A DNA stretch of 64,000 nucleotides from Argyresthia goedartella (lineage: Eukaryota > Arthropoda > Insecta > Lepidoptera > Argyresthiidae): the NCBI GenBank assembly GCA_949825045.1, contig OX463821.1, positions 35,360,486-35,424,485 of the forward strand, given 5' to 3'. The notes below the pieces were generated by a model. It was not told the origin of the DNA and searched no databases. It saw nothing but the letters and a program-made list of their open reading frames with translations. The position numbers and the translations under genes were made by a program. Shown one piece after another: positions 43,356 through 54,329 of the stretch; positions within the stretch are counted from its first letter, which is position 1, and the number at the start of each line of letters is the position of its first letter.

Positions 43356-44198
43356 TGTCACCGTAAGTTAGTCAAAACCGTTAGTTGATGAACTAACGTT
43401 TTTTTTCTCGTAAGTTGATCAACTATCGACAGATAGTAAACTGTAGCGTACTGCTTACTATATCACGCGTTAGTTGATTAACTAACGATTAAAATTCCTT
43501 TTTCTTAATTTTTCATTAATTCTAATTTGAATCTAATCTAATCTAATTTAATTGATTAATTTATGAAATTTATTAATTTGTGTATATGACTTGTGTTTAA
43601 TTTAATTGTAATTTTAATTTTGTAATGTATGGGTCTATAACCTGAAATAAAGAAATTGAATTGAATTGAATCACGGCCTCCTGAATGTATTGAATTGAAT
43701 TGCAATTGTAACTGTGTCAGTTACATTTAAATTTTTATTTTATTTGATTTAATATAACATTGGTTATTGTGATTTAATTTTATTTGATTTAGTTTAATTT
43801 AATGTATTTTTTGGTTGATTTAATTTAAGATGATCAAATTTTAATTGAACTTTGTAGGAGGACCTTATTTTAATTTTAATTGAGTTTTATCATTTAATTG
43901 TCATTTTTATTACTAACAAACTATGGAACCTTTGTGATCCGAAATAAAATTATTATTATTATTATTATTATTAAAATAGTTAAATAGTAAACTGGTTTAA
44001 ACTTTAATTGCAAACGAAACACCGCGCAAACACTGCGGTAGCTTAGGTGAAGACTAGAGGGGGCGAGCGCAGCGGAGCCTATTGTCTTCGACAAAATAAA
44101 CGTAAATTCTAAACCCGATCTGGTTTACTATATGTCGATAGTTGATCATCTACCGCGTTAGTTTATCAACTAACGGTTTTGTCTGTCTTCTGGTGACA
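43356..44198. mobile_element. Palindrome-rich terminal-inverted-repeat element, copy 1
   Basis: The left end TGTCACC...CAAAACCGTTAGTTGAT and the right end, reverse-complemented, TGTCACC...CAAAACCGTTAGTTGAT are inverted repeats of about 43 bp with mismatches near the tips. TA flanks both sides, so a TA target is likely. Five 20-bp palindromes of the form CGTTAGTTGATNAACTAACG lie inside the ends. No transposase is present, so it is a non-autonomous MITE-like element. Its middle (about 43496-43985) is a foreign insertion; without that the element is about 350 bp and matches 48168-48522. Confidence 0.75.
43496..43985 (+). mobile_element. Retroposon 3'-end pieces nested in the inverted-repeat element
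   Basis: Two successive 3'-end-like stretches: one ending AACCTGAAATAAAGAAATTG with a (TTGAA)n repeat at about 43655-43671, and one ending GATCCGAAATAAAATTATTA with an (ATT)n repeat at about 43947-43974. The flanks continue the inverted-repeat element when compared with copy 2. No coding sequence. Confidence 0.55.
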
Positions 44199-44200
44199 TA

Positions 44201-44849
44201 CACACCTTTACAAGTTAAAACAAATTTTGATTCAGGACAAATATAATTTAATTTATAGGAAGTCCACAATTTTTTTTTAAGAAGAATACTAGTAGAATTA
44301 TAATGAAGACGTATTCATACTATAGCATGCTAGGTATTGCGAAACCCTTCACATAACCCCACCATAAGATTTCTGTAAATTGAAAAAATGTAGTCTGAAA
44401 TGTTTTTGAAAGTGGTTTTAGCAATTATTTTACAACTGTATGCTCACGTAACATGTATACAGTAAATAAACCACGTAGATACACATTTGGGGTATATTAG
44501 GTGATACCAGGGAGGTATCACTCAGCAGTTTAGGTACGTTTGGCCGGTCAACTCGGCTGCTACGATATCAGTTAGGTTGCCGCTTGCTTGGCTCGCAGTC
44601 GCGTTGCGAGCTAGCCGCTCCTCATAAGTATCTTGTGAATTTGCATTGCAACGAACAATGATTTAGGTACCTAACATTTTAGGGTGTTTTTAACATTTTA
44701 GGAATTGTTCACAATTTTTTATTTTATTTTTTTCATTTAATACTTTTTCATTTACCTAAAAGTAAACCCTTTAGACCCAGAGAATAAATTATAATTACCA
44801 AAGTAAGGAGATAGGTACGTAGGCACGTACATAGGCTAGGTAGCCTAAG
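44201..44849. other. Spacer with no recognisable gene
   Basis: AT-rich with a GC-richer patch near 44505-44640 (TTTGGCCGGTCAACTCGGC). The patch may be the leader of an unknown element. No coding motifs. Confidence 0.4.
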
Positions 44850-46228
44850 AATTTGCCAACAGCCCTCTCTATCGCCTATAACACCATTGGATTTGCCCCA
44901 CGGCTGTTGGTTCTCTTTGCTGACTACTTGAAGAACCGCCAACAATATGTGCGACATGACTGTTTTGAGTCCCAGCCGTACCACACACGGTCAGGTGTTA
45001 GCCAAGGCTCCATTCTAGGTCCGTTGTTATTTATCATCATGATAAATGACCTGGAATCTGAGCTTAAACACGCCAAATGCTTATTGTACGCGGACGATTT
45101 GAAACTAGTACTTCCCGTTAAGTCAGAGGATGATTGTAGGCTACTACATGAAGATTTAGACGCGATTCATAGATGGAGTGTGAACAACAAACTATTGAAC
45201 TGCTGCAAAATGATCTGAACGAAATAGCGAATTGGTGCCGATATAATGGAATGGTCCTCAATGCAGCAAAATGCTACCACATAACATTTACCAATAAGAG
45301 AACCCCAATAGCTTCCACGTAAACTATCAACAACATCGAACTCGAAACTGTCAGCGAAATGCGAGATCTCGGTGTAATGATGGAGCCCAACTTAAAGTTC
45401 ATATCTCACATCAACACTACTGTATGCAAAGCTGCGAAAATGCTGGGCTTCCTAAAGCGCAATACAAAAGGTTTTCGTCTCTCCAGCACCAAGATCCTCC
45501 TGTACAATGCCCTGGTTCGCAGCCATCTCGAGTACGCCTCACGAAACGAACGTTCACTCCGAAAGAATCGAACGCATTCAGCACGCATTCACTAAACATT
45601 TAGCGTACAGCCAACCAGGCATTTCTCACAGGGAACATTATGAGCGGCGATTAGACTACTTCAGAATGGAAACATTAAACTTCCGAAGAAATTTACAGGA
45701 CCTCCTATTCCTGCATAAGGTCTGTAACAATAACTTGGATGCCAGTAACATCTTGAGTCAGATTGGACTGACAGTGCCTTACAGCTATCCGCGCAAACCC
45801 ATCCCTAACACTCTTCACACACCGCTATGCAGAACAAACATCTACAAGCACTCACCCATACCCAGAATGTGCGACAATTATAACATCACTAGTAGCCAAA
45901 CCCACATAGACATATTTCATGATCGCTTGCTTGACTTTAGGAATAAAATTAAAATGAAAAATACTTGCATCTAAAATTGTCAAATTTTTATAAATTTTAA
46001 AGAATATTGTAAATTTTATTAATTTAATACCTAATCTTAAGTTAAATTATTTCCACTACCTTAGCTTAATTACATAAAAATCAGAATTACTAGTTAGTAC
46101 AAAAATGGTCAATGTTGTGCTCATCTATAATAGGCACTCATATAAGAACAAAACTGCAGAATTTTTTATTGTAATAATATGTATATGTGTGCTGTTGATG
46201 TGCCTAAATAAATAAATAAATAAATAAA
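44850..46228 (+). pseudogene. Non-LTR RT 3' half with chimeric junction (element L)
   Basis: Plus-strand frames: GVSQGSILGPLLFIIMINDL and CLLYADDLKLVLP (44853-45218) carry the catalytic box, followed by LLHEDLDAIHRWSVNNKL. At about 45195 the sequence changes to LLQNDLNEIANWCRYNGMVL, the same structural segment from a different RT, so this segment is represented twice. The C-terminal part continues (45359-45974): MRDLGVMMEPNLKFISHI, SHLEYAS and HYERRLDYFRMETLNFRRNL. The 3' end is (AAAT)n at about 46206-46228. Fingers and endonuclease are missing. Confidence 0.7.
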
Positions 46229-46231
46229 TTA

Positions 46232-46868
46232 TTCGATATCGAGAAGTGCTGTATCATGTCCTTCACGCGTTCTCCACGGCCTATTGGCATGAGGTATACA
46301 CTCGGCACGGAGTCTTTGACTCGAGTGTATTCGATGAAGGACCTCGGTGTTACGTTAGACCCTAAAATTACATTCCATGAGCACATGAGCACTTTATACT
46401 ATGTGCGCTATACGTGCCTGACAACTACCTACGCGCGCGCAGGCACCAACTGCTAGCGCCGGCAGTCCCCACTGGTCTGAGCGCGGAACAGCCTCAACTC
46501 TCTGTTGGCTGCTGCAACATTGAATGATCTGTTTGGTGAGGCATGGAGGGATATTGTGAGAGAATGTGGAAGGTTCTGAGAGAAGAATGCATGATTTGTT
46601 CTTCTGTATTTTTATTATTATTATTTTTCTTGAATGTTTATTTTAAATATTGAATATATTATAATAATTGAAAAGAATATTGATTGATATTAATAATTGA
46701 ATAGTTTTTGTATAATTAACTCGTCTTGGCGGGGCACTTCCGTGGCCCCACATGTAATTGTATTTTATATTAATATTTTTTGATCAGTTTGGATACTTTG
46801 TACAACGACCTGGAATTTTCTGTAATGTTGTGCGATTTTATGTCAATAATAAATAAATAAAAATAAAT
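46232..46868 (+). pseudogene. Non-LTR RT C-terminal fragment (element M), internally deleted
   Basis: MSFTRSPRPIGMRYTLGTES and YSMKDLGVTLDPKITFHEHM (46256-46390) come from the segment after the catalytic box. The text then jumps to the extreme C-terminus, LNSLLAAATLNDLFGEAWRD near 46500, typical of the same RT type. About 200 codons between are missing. The 3' end is an (AAAT)n tail at about 46846-46868. Confidence 0.65.
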
Positions 46869-48167
46869 AACACCTCTCTTACAAACAGTGGGCTAAAATT
46901 GACAAATAAAATCGCAAGTAGGTAACCTTACTGAATGACTGACGAGACTGGATTTTACAGGACGACCTTGAGATGTCAGAGTAAAATAATCTCTCAGGCG
47001 TAGTGATGCGGCGCAATCTAGCCTGCACGGGCGGAGCAATCGATTCTGTAGTTGTTTAGCAATTATTGGACTTAGTGCAGGTACGAGCTAAATTGCGCTT
47101 TATTGCCGCGCAGCGAGAGTAACTATTTATTTAAGCGTCGTTGCGGAGTGATATTTTTGATATAGTACTATTAAGTGTTCTATGGTGATACTCTCGAATA
47201 GTCGACTAGCAGTGTTTTCTTTGATAGTAAGTACATCAATACTCATGTATGTACAGACCAGAAGATATCCCTCCTTTCACTCTCAGACTGAAGATGGATT
47301 ACGACTGTATGGTTAGTGATGCCCTTTATCATCATGCGTCTTCTTATTCGAACCTAATTCTATTGATGAAAACATTGCCTAAAATATACAATATGGACCT
47401 TCGATTTGGGACTTCGTTATTTTTTGTGGATAGATCTTGATATAAGAAGTAGTTGTGCAAAGTTTCAACTTGCGGAGATTCTTAGTTTTTAGAAATTAAT
47501 TATTGAAAATCGCACATTTTAGTAATATTTTTGCTTTTTTTAAACTGGCTGTCAGTTGCCGAATTGTGTGTGGTGTATAATAGTGGTGTTAAAACAGTCT
47601 TTGGTCACGCAAATTCGATGAAAAGGAACGTAAAATAAAAACTGCGTCATTTGCGTCATGTGTCATTCGTTTCCGTTTCTTCTCGAGTTTCGTGAAAGTT
47701 TTTTGTTGCGTTTCTTTTTGGAATAGAAAATCCGCATCAGGGCAACCCACTTCCTAGGCAGTCCTTCCTAGGCAGTCTTGTGGCTAGACTCTAGAGTGTT
47801 TTTATAAGCCGGAGGCGCGTACCGTGCACTGCTTCGCACCGAGTGAGCCGGAGCAGCGGTCGGCGACTAGCAAGCCGAGGCTGCGGAGACAAGCGTGGGT
47901 GTCCTGCAATGCAGGGACATCCTCGCAGCCCCATAGTAGCCGTAGCTAAGGCGATTTCGAAATTACAATGCGAAATAGGTCTTTTTATGTCTCTAAAATC
48001 TTCAAGAATAATGTCGAAAAAGGTCTCCGGAGAGACCTAACCTTAAAATTTTCAATCATAAATATCTAGAAAACTATGCATATCTGCAGAGGGGGAGTAG
48101 TACCCGGGAGTTCCCCCCTTCCTCCACCCACCCCTCCCTCCGACTACTACATAAGTATTAATATATA
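46869..48167. other. Spacer with no recognisable gene
   Basis: About 1.3 kb without element or coding motifs. It contains a 14-bp tandem duplication, TTCCTAGGCAGTC(C/T), at 47751-47778 and a GC-rich patch at 47810-47945. This is the longest stretch here that could be host DNA. Confidence 0.4.
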
Positions 48168-48522
48168 TGTCACCGTAATATTGTCAAAACCGTTAGTTGA
48201 TAAACTAGCGTTTTTTTTCTCTTTTGTTGGTCAACTATCGACAGATTGTAAACCGTAGCGTACTCATATATTTATATATAAATGTGTTGCTTACTATTTG
48301 ACGCGTTAGTTGATAAACTAACGGTTTAAACCATAAAATTTTAAACTTGAATTGCAAACGAAATACCAGGGCAAATACTGTGGTAGCTTAGGTGAAGACT
48401 AGAGGGGGCGAGCGAAGCGAAGCCCCCGAATAGTCTTCGTGTTAGGTTGACGTGTAAGAACAAAAGAAACGTGATTTCTAAACCCTGTCGGTTTGGTTTA
48501 CTATCTGTCCATAGTTGATCAA
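48168..48522. mobile_element. Palindrome-rich terminal-inverted-repeat element, copy 2 (right end lost)
   Basis: The left end TGTCACCGTAATATTGTCAA and three 20-bp palindromes (48191-48210, 48221-48240, 48304-48323) match copy 1. An internal hairpin lies at 48394-48438, with GAAGACTA/TAGTCTTC and GGGGGC/GCCCCC arms. The match stops at ATAGTTGATCA (48511-48521), exactly where element B2 begins, so B2 truncated it or inserted into it. The right end is not found beyond B2. Confidence 0.75.
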
Positions 48523-48782
48523 TTCCAATTCCAATTCCAAATGTCTTTATTACTGTAGATATTTACATATACTTAGCAATCGTAATTTTTTGCCACTTCT
48601 GTACATTGGACCACTGTGGGAGAAGAACGGCGTAGAAACTCCCACTTGTGCTTAACTAATACATATTTTATAATATCGTTATATCATAATGAATAAGCAG
48701 GAATAAATAATTACAAAATTATTAACAGCAAGGTCTGTGTTGAGCCAGATTAACCCCATATAGTCCCGTCAATTATGTAATC

Positions 48783-51520
48783 TTAAACATTGTAATATCC
48801 CTTTTTCGACAAAGGCGCTTTAACATGGTTTTTAAATAGCTCAAATGGCAATTTCAAGATCTCCAGCTCCAGTATCTTGTTGTAATAGAGAATGCATTGA
48901 CCCTTGAAAGAATTGCTAACCTTCGCGAGTCTAAACCGGGGCGCAAGTAGGCTGTGATTATTTCTTAGGTTAATACTACAGCTATCGCTAGGTTTGGAAA
49001 ATGTTGTAAGGTTCTTGCGTACATACATTATATTTTCTAAAATGAATTAACTAGCTACAGTTAGTATGTCAATTTCTTTAAAAAGCTCTCTTAAGGAGTC
49101 TGTGTGTTTTAAATTATAAATTGCTTGAATAGCTCTTTTCTGTAAAATAAAAATAGTTTGAATATCCGCTGCTTTCCCCCACAAAAAGATGCCATAGGAC
49201 ATGACACTATGAAAGTAACTAAAATATTGTAAAAGATGTTCCTAAGAGCGTAAGCAGCAAAACTTAATTTACCAGCTAATTTATCTATTTAACCATTGAT
49301 AGCAAATTGCAGTGGGGACCCCACTGCAATTTGCTATCAATGGTTATTCCAAGAAACTTCGTGTCATTTTGTTTATAATTTAATTTTAAGTATAACTTTA
49401 ATTCAACGCCTGTAATTTTAAGAACAGCAACTTGTGTATTTGCGTCAATTTATTGCTCAACATCTTCTGTCAAGGCGCCATCTTGCCTCTCTTGCCTTTT
49501 CTGCTGTCACACGCGAATGTAACGTGCTTACAAATTAAATCCTATTTAATCACCGAAGTTGCCGTTTTTTCTGAATATATACCTGAGGTCACGAACACAT
49601 TTACTAATTATAACGTGCTGCTGTCTAACACCAAACTGGTCTCAAGTTACCTGACATTTGGAAGTGAGAATTTGACACATTTGGTTTTACCAGCATTTAA
49701 CAATAAATTATTAACTGTGACCCAATTCAAGATTAAAGACAATACTCCACTAACATCATCAAAATCTTCTTTTTGTCTATCAATTTTGAAGACCAGTGGA
49801 GTGTCATCAGCAAACAACACTATGTCAGTCAACTTCTCCATCATGAAAGGCAGATCGTTAATATATACCAGGAATAAGAAAGGGCCTAATATGGGACCTT
49901 TTGGAACGCCAATTTTTACCCCGATCCATCAGATTTAACACCGTTGACTTCTGCCTAGAATTCTATTACTTAGGTATGATCTTAGTAGATCCATCGCTTT
50001 ATTTCTAACTCCGTAATGATTTAATTTAATTAGTAGCGTATTGTGATCAACACAATCAAATGCCTTCGATTGATCGCAAAAAACTGTGAGAGCATCCTGT
50101 GCGGCCTCCCATGCAGAATAAATATGAGATATAAGAGTAATACCTGCATCCGTAGTCGATTTACCCCTAGTGAAACCGTATTGTTTGGCGTGGAGTTGTT
50201 TTGTACGGTTGAAGTATTTGAGCATTTGATGACGAGCAAAAATTTTACTTAGTGCTGGAAGAAGAGATATTGGTCTGAAATTTGAAGGATCACCCTTGTC
50301 TCCCGACTTGAACAGAGTTATCAGTTTACTGTGTTTCATGAGGTGTGGGAAAGCTCCATCGTCAACAAATTTATTAAATATATAAGCTAGGTGTGGGGCT
50401 ATAACCAGTTTTATTGAACCAATGACTTTGACTAATATACCCCACAGGTCTTGAGTATTTTGTTATGTTAAGTAAACTATACGTTTTGACAATATCCTGG
50501 GGATATACATGATGAAATGTAAAATCTACATTACTGATGCTAGTACTGTATTTTAATAAAGTCTCTGTTTCATATGGAGATGAATTTAGACGCTCTGTTG
50601 TGAGTGAGAGTACATTGGTGAAAAATGTTACAAAAGTTCGAGCTACCTCAGTGTTGGATTTGACAACATTATCACCTATCTTTAAGCAGAAATGATTGTC
50701 CCTTGGTATAATTTTGCCAGTTTCACAGTTTATGATTTGCCAAACCGTTTCCATTCTATTATTAGAATTTTGTATTTTTATATTCATGTGTAATATTTTT
50801 GCAGTTCTACAAACCAACTTGAAAATGGAATATTTTTTAACATAGTCATGAAATTTTATATCACAGTTACAGGTTTTTTGTTCATACAGGTCATATAAGA
50901 TAGCTCTACTTTTACGAATTCCAAATGTGCCCAGTCATTAACTTTATATTTACCGATGTTGGCACTGACTTTCTTTAATTTAAAAACTGTATCGAATTCT
51001 GTTTGAATAATGTTGAAGAATTCAGAATAGATTTTGTTAGGGTTCTGTTCATCAAAATCCGGTACTGGCAAATTTATATCTAAGTTTTTCATATACGTCT
51101 CTAGTCTATGGGATGTAATAGGCCTATAAAATGATGGATCATTCCCATTTTTACTAGCAATTGGAAATGAAACTGTTTGACCATGTGATCGGAGGGTATT
51201 CAGTTAATTACATTTTTACTTGTGAATGCACTGTCACAAAAAACGTTATCTAAGCAAGTTTGGCTGGTAAGTGTAATTCTAGTCGGCTCTAGAAACACAT
51301 GACATAAATTTAATGATTTAAACAGAGTTATTAATCGTTATTTTAATGTTGTATCTACAAGCAAATCTACATTAAAATCGCCACAAATAATTAACTTTTT
51401 TCTATTATTACAAAGTTTAAGGAGGAATTCCTCCATAATTTTCTCGAACATTTCAAAATTGCTATGGACTTTTTCATCTCTCGGAGGTCTGTAGACACAG
51501 ACAATAATATGGCTATCCAA
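48783..51520 (-). pseudogene. ORF2 of B2: endonuclease and RT, many breaks
   Basis: Endonuclease: KKLIICGDFNVDLLVDTT (51520-51338). Linker: EFFNIIQTEFDTVFKLKK (51092-50856) and IINCETGKIIPRDNHFC (50817-50374). RT: FRPISLLPALSKIFARHQML, TVFCDQSKAFDCVDHNTLLI (50339-49935), a gap, then IVLFADDTPLVFKID (49844-49647) and NNLLLNAGKTKCVKFS. C-terminus: SINLRNNHSLLAPRFRLAKV (49028-48783). Stops, frameshifts, the inverted duplication and the 235-bp insertion mean that it is long dead. Confidence 0.8.
49291..49345. repeat. Perfect palindrome, 27-bp arms, 1-base centre
   Basis: The left arm 49291-49317 is the exact reverse complement of 49319-49345 around an A at 49318. Copy B1 has only the right-arm sequence (about 2313-2340), so the left arm is a new inverted duplication. 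Confidence 0.95.
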
Positions 51521-51899
51521 CTCAACACAGGATACCTCTATTTATCTTTCTACGGTAAGTGCAAGAATATCTTTTCATTGTTTCACCTTAATATTATTTT
51601 TTACTAAGATTAAAGAACCACCTCTATCAGCAGTCTTATTATTGTAACAATGGACAATTTTGTGATTATTTATGTTAAAAGACATCATATTTTCCTTTAA
51701 CCAGTATTCTGTAACACAATATTACATCGGTGTCAGAATTATTAAGAAATAATTCTTATTCAATATTTCTTGAGAGTTGGTAAGTTTTTGAACATACATA
51801 TAGTATATAGTCAAATACCGGACAAGGTAGTCCAATAAATCTAAAAACGTGTCTCAATCTGGACCTATTTCAACATAAACGTTTGACCATATCAGAATT

Positions 51900-52957
51900 G
51901 TTTATTTATTTATTTATTTATTGAACAAAAATCCACAGCCATACATAAAATTAAAAAGAATGTAGATTAAATAACTAGACTAATTAAGGATTTCACTATG
52001 TAAATAGTCAAATAAGAACAGGTGAGAATACACTCAAAGAGACAGGTAGGCAGTTAACTTAAAAACAGTAAACATCTATGTGCATATTATGTTGTACTTA
52101 GTGGGGTACAGTGTACACTAATATGTGCAGTGTATGCGTGTGTGTGAAAGGTTGTTTATGGGTGTGTGTGTGTGTATGTGTTTATCAGTTAGTATTGTTG
52201 TGTTTGCGTGTGTGTGTTATGTGTTTAGATGAATGGCATTTACAGCTAAAAACTCGATGTATTCGAATTCGATCAATAATCTACAAAGTTGTATTGTTGT
52301 GATGGTAAGAGTAGGTTTACATGGCGTTAATCTAATACAGGTTTGTCGTTTTCTAATAACTTCAGCGCTACTTTTATTAGACAGGTACATAGTTTCCTGA
52401 GTCAAAGTAAAGTAATGAATAAAATTATTCATGTCGAAATAAAATATAGCATCACTATGATGACACGTTTTGGATGTTCATTCGATGTACACTTTTATTT
52501 TGCTTCCTCGATAAATTAGAACAATAAGGAAAGTTATATAGAATAAACTTGCACTTCGTCTTATTACATATATTGAGCAGTACATCTATACCGGTATCTA
52601 ATGCACTCCGACTAATGTTGGAGTGGTTTCTTACCATAATAACAATGGTGGTATGTTCATCAAAATTCCCTACAGCTAATGCCTAAGGCCATAATGCAAA
52701 AACGTACCAAAATCTCCACCTATATTATCTGAATAAACTACAGTTCTTTTGTTTGCTATTGTTCTTCTCTGAGCACGAGCGGAGGTGAGTGGCGGCGGGA
52801 CACTCATGTTGGAGTGCGGTGCGATGCACGTGCCAGCGGGCGGCGCGGCATTCGCGGTAGCGAGCGGTGCAACGCGCGTAACGGTGAGCGGCGCGGCCCT
52901 CGCGGCAGCGTGCAGCATGAAACACAAATCAGCAGGCAGCGCGACACGCGCAAACAC
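51900..52957 (-). pseudogene. Retroelement 3' end with SGNH-like ORF1 remnant (element N)
   Basis: The minus-strand 3' end is (TTTA)n at about 51900-51923. Upstream, frames give VVYSDNIGGDFGTFLHYGL (about 52740-52690), TIVIMVRNHSNISRSALDTG (52660-52580), KCKFILYNFPYCSNLSRKQN and FDMNNFIHYFTLTQETMYLS (52432-52360). This resembles the SGNH-hydrolase-like ORF1 domain of some insect retroelements, with YSD where GDS would stand. No ORF2 follows before the tail, so it is either internally deleted or not a standard LINE. Confidence 0.5.
52111..52225. repeat. Imperfect GT-rich microsatellite
   Basis: Interrupted (GT)n runs at about 52134-52177 and 52203-52218 within the 3' noncoding part of element N. 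Confidence 0.8.
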
Positions 52958-53031
52958 GGATAAGCCTGGCCTGGAGTTGCGTCAACTGGAAGCACAACCA
53001 AAACATGTTTGTGCTTCATGATTCGACATAC

Positions 53032-53640
53032 TCAGACGGTAAAACCATCAGCAAAGGTACCCAAAGGCATGTCCTGCCTGCTGATGAGCGTCCAGTCCTG
53101 TGTGCCCAGGTCAACCCCATCCGTGTTTGATATTTTATCAGCCAAAGAGTATATAATTATCAGCTTTAGAGAATCTTTCGGAATCCCCTTATTTTCGCGG
53201 AAGCCACACTGCCGTCCAAGACTTATGAAACTTCTTTGTATAATATTTACACCGTTTAGGTCACCGAAGTTGGCCCCAAGAAGCCAATCTCTTGCCTCCT
53301 TGGTCATTGATGTCACAAGAATTAATCCTTCTGATACCAATCCCGATGCAGCAAAATTTGTCATCCTGAAGTCGACCCCGGCTTCCATAGCGTTCTCAAC
53401 CATGTTTTACAGCATTTTCCTAATCGCAGAAGACAGAGCTTCGTCCATTGCCAGGCCATCTTTACGACACAAAGCAACCGCTAGCCCACGGTGCTCTTCA
53501 TCAGATATCAGAGCTCGTGGACCCTCGGTCTGCTCCGGTCCGCGATTCTGGCGCTTTGATGGAAGCTATCCCGTTGTCTGGCTCTCATCTGTCTCCGGAA
53601 GGTTATTTTTCATGGCATATCCGGGCGCAGAAATTGCTGA
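53032..53640 (-). pseudogene. DUF4780-like protein remnant
   Basis: The open frame 53403-53032 reads ILVTSMTKEARDWLLGA and LGTQDWTLISRQDMPLGTF. These fit the DUF4780 pattern (a T-K-W-L block, then an xxTxxWxxISR block) seen in many repeated insect genes. In the same direction just upstream (to about 53640), after a stop, come PRALISDEEHRGLAVALCRK and LAMDEALSSAIRKML. The family is dispersed and usually transposon-linked; its role is unknown. The copy has at least one stop and no clear ends. A short continuation MKHKHVLVVLPVDATPGQAY lies in another frame below 53032. Confidence 0.5.
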
Positions 53641-53719
53641 GGTGGACTGAGCATCAACCTCCGTCACCTTCTGCGATCTTTCCTGACATGCTAGTTTGCG
53701 TCGTTTAAGCTTCTCCCGG

Positions 53720-54329
53720 TTTTATCTGCCTTACTACTGTACTTAAATGAAGAACTCCCAATCGCCGCCAACTCTGTCAACTTTGTCGCGGGTTTCGGAG
53801 ACATCAAAAGTGTTCCTCTTCTTGGATCGTGAGATCCCTGTTAAATTTCTTGAGAAGATTTGATCCATAGAATCATTGTCCTCTTAGAAAGCTAGCTTGT
53901 TTGACGGAGGTTTTCTTACGGCCGGTTCATCAGAACCAGTGAAAATCATCTCCCTGTTGTCCTCTCTCTCTGTACTGTGTAATGGCCGCACGTCTTGAAG
54001 ATGTTATAGGAAGTTATGTTTAAGCTTTGGTAGCTATGATGGGTTCTTGTAGTTGTTGTAGTTAGTTAGAGAAAGATCACCAAATTTCAGTAAAGCACTA
54101 TATTGTCACTTAATAACACGAAATACAGATAAATTAGGCAAGTCTTTCTTGGTAGATGATAACCCGATCAATATCGTATTGCTTCTACTTGTTTTTGTAT
54201 AGGCAATAACGTCATGCTAAGTGCAACGCTAACAAATTAAAAGTAGGTCGTTATTAATTATGTACAAACTGTACATCTTGGAAGCCCCAAGAAAAGATAA
54301 AAGTATGATTAGAAAGATTAACAATAAAA
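53720..54329. other. Noncoding stretch below the env remnant
   Basis: About 600 bp following the env stop on the minus strand. If a provirus ended here it should contain the 3' LTR and a purine tract. No LTR ends can be defined from one copy, and no coding motif is seen. Confidence 0.4.

Larger units (their letters stand above)
48523..51790 (-). mobile_element. CR1/Daphne-like non-LTR retrotransposon copy B2
   Basis: Minus-strand element of about 3.3 kb. The 3' end is an (ATTCCA)n repeat at 48523-48542 followed by AATGTCTTTATTACTG. It holds 3' UTR, RT and part of the endonuclease; the 5' boundary near 51790 is approximate. It is the fuller relative of B1 and shows the empty site of element C at about 50287. 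It carries a palindromic inverted duplication (49291-49345) and an insertion of about 235 bp (49368-49602) absent from B1. Confidence 0.75.

Noticed and set aside
46869..48167. Host gene exon
   Set aside because: No long frame with splice-like borders or conserved motif could be supported, so it is left as unassigned.
49291..49345. Transcription terminator hairpin
   Set aside because: The palindrome is inside a dead RT gene in a eukaryote and is explained by an inverted duplication of the adjacent segment.
52804..53021. Minus- and plus-strand frames rich in Arg, Ala and Pro near 52725-53021
   Set aside because: A GC-rich patch gives open frames on both strands with repetitive composition and no motif; probably chance.
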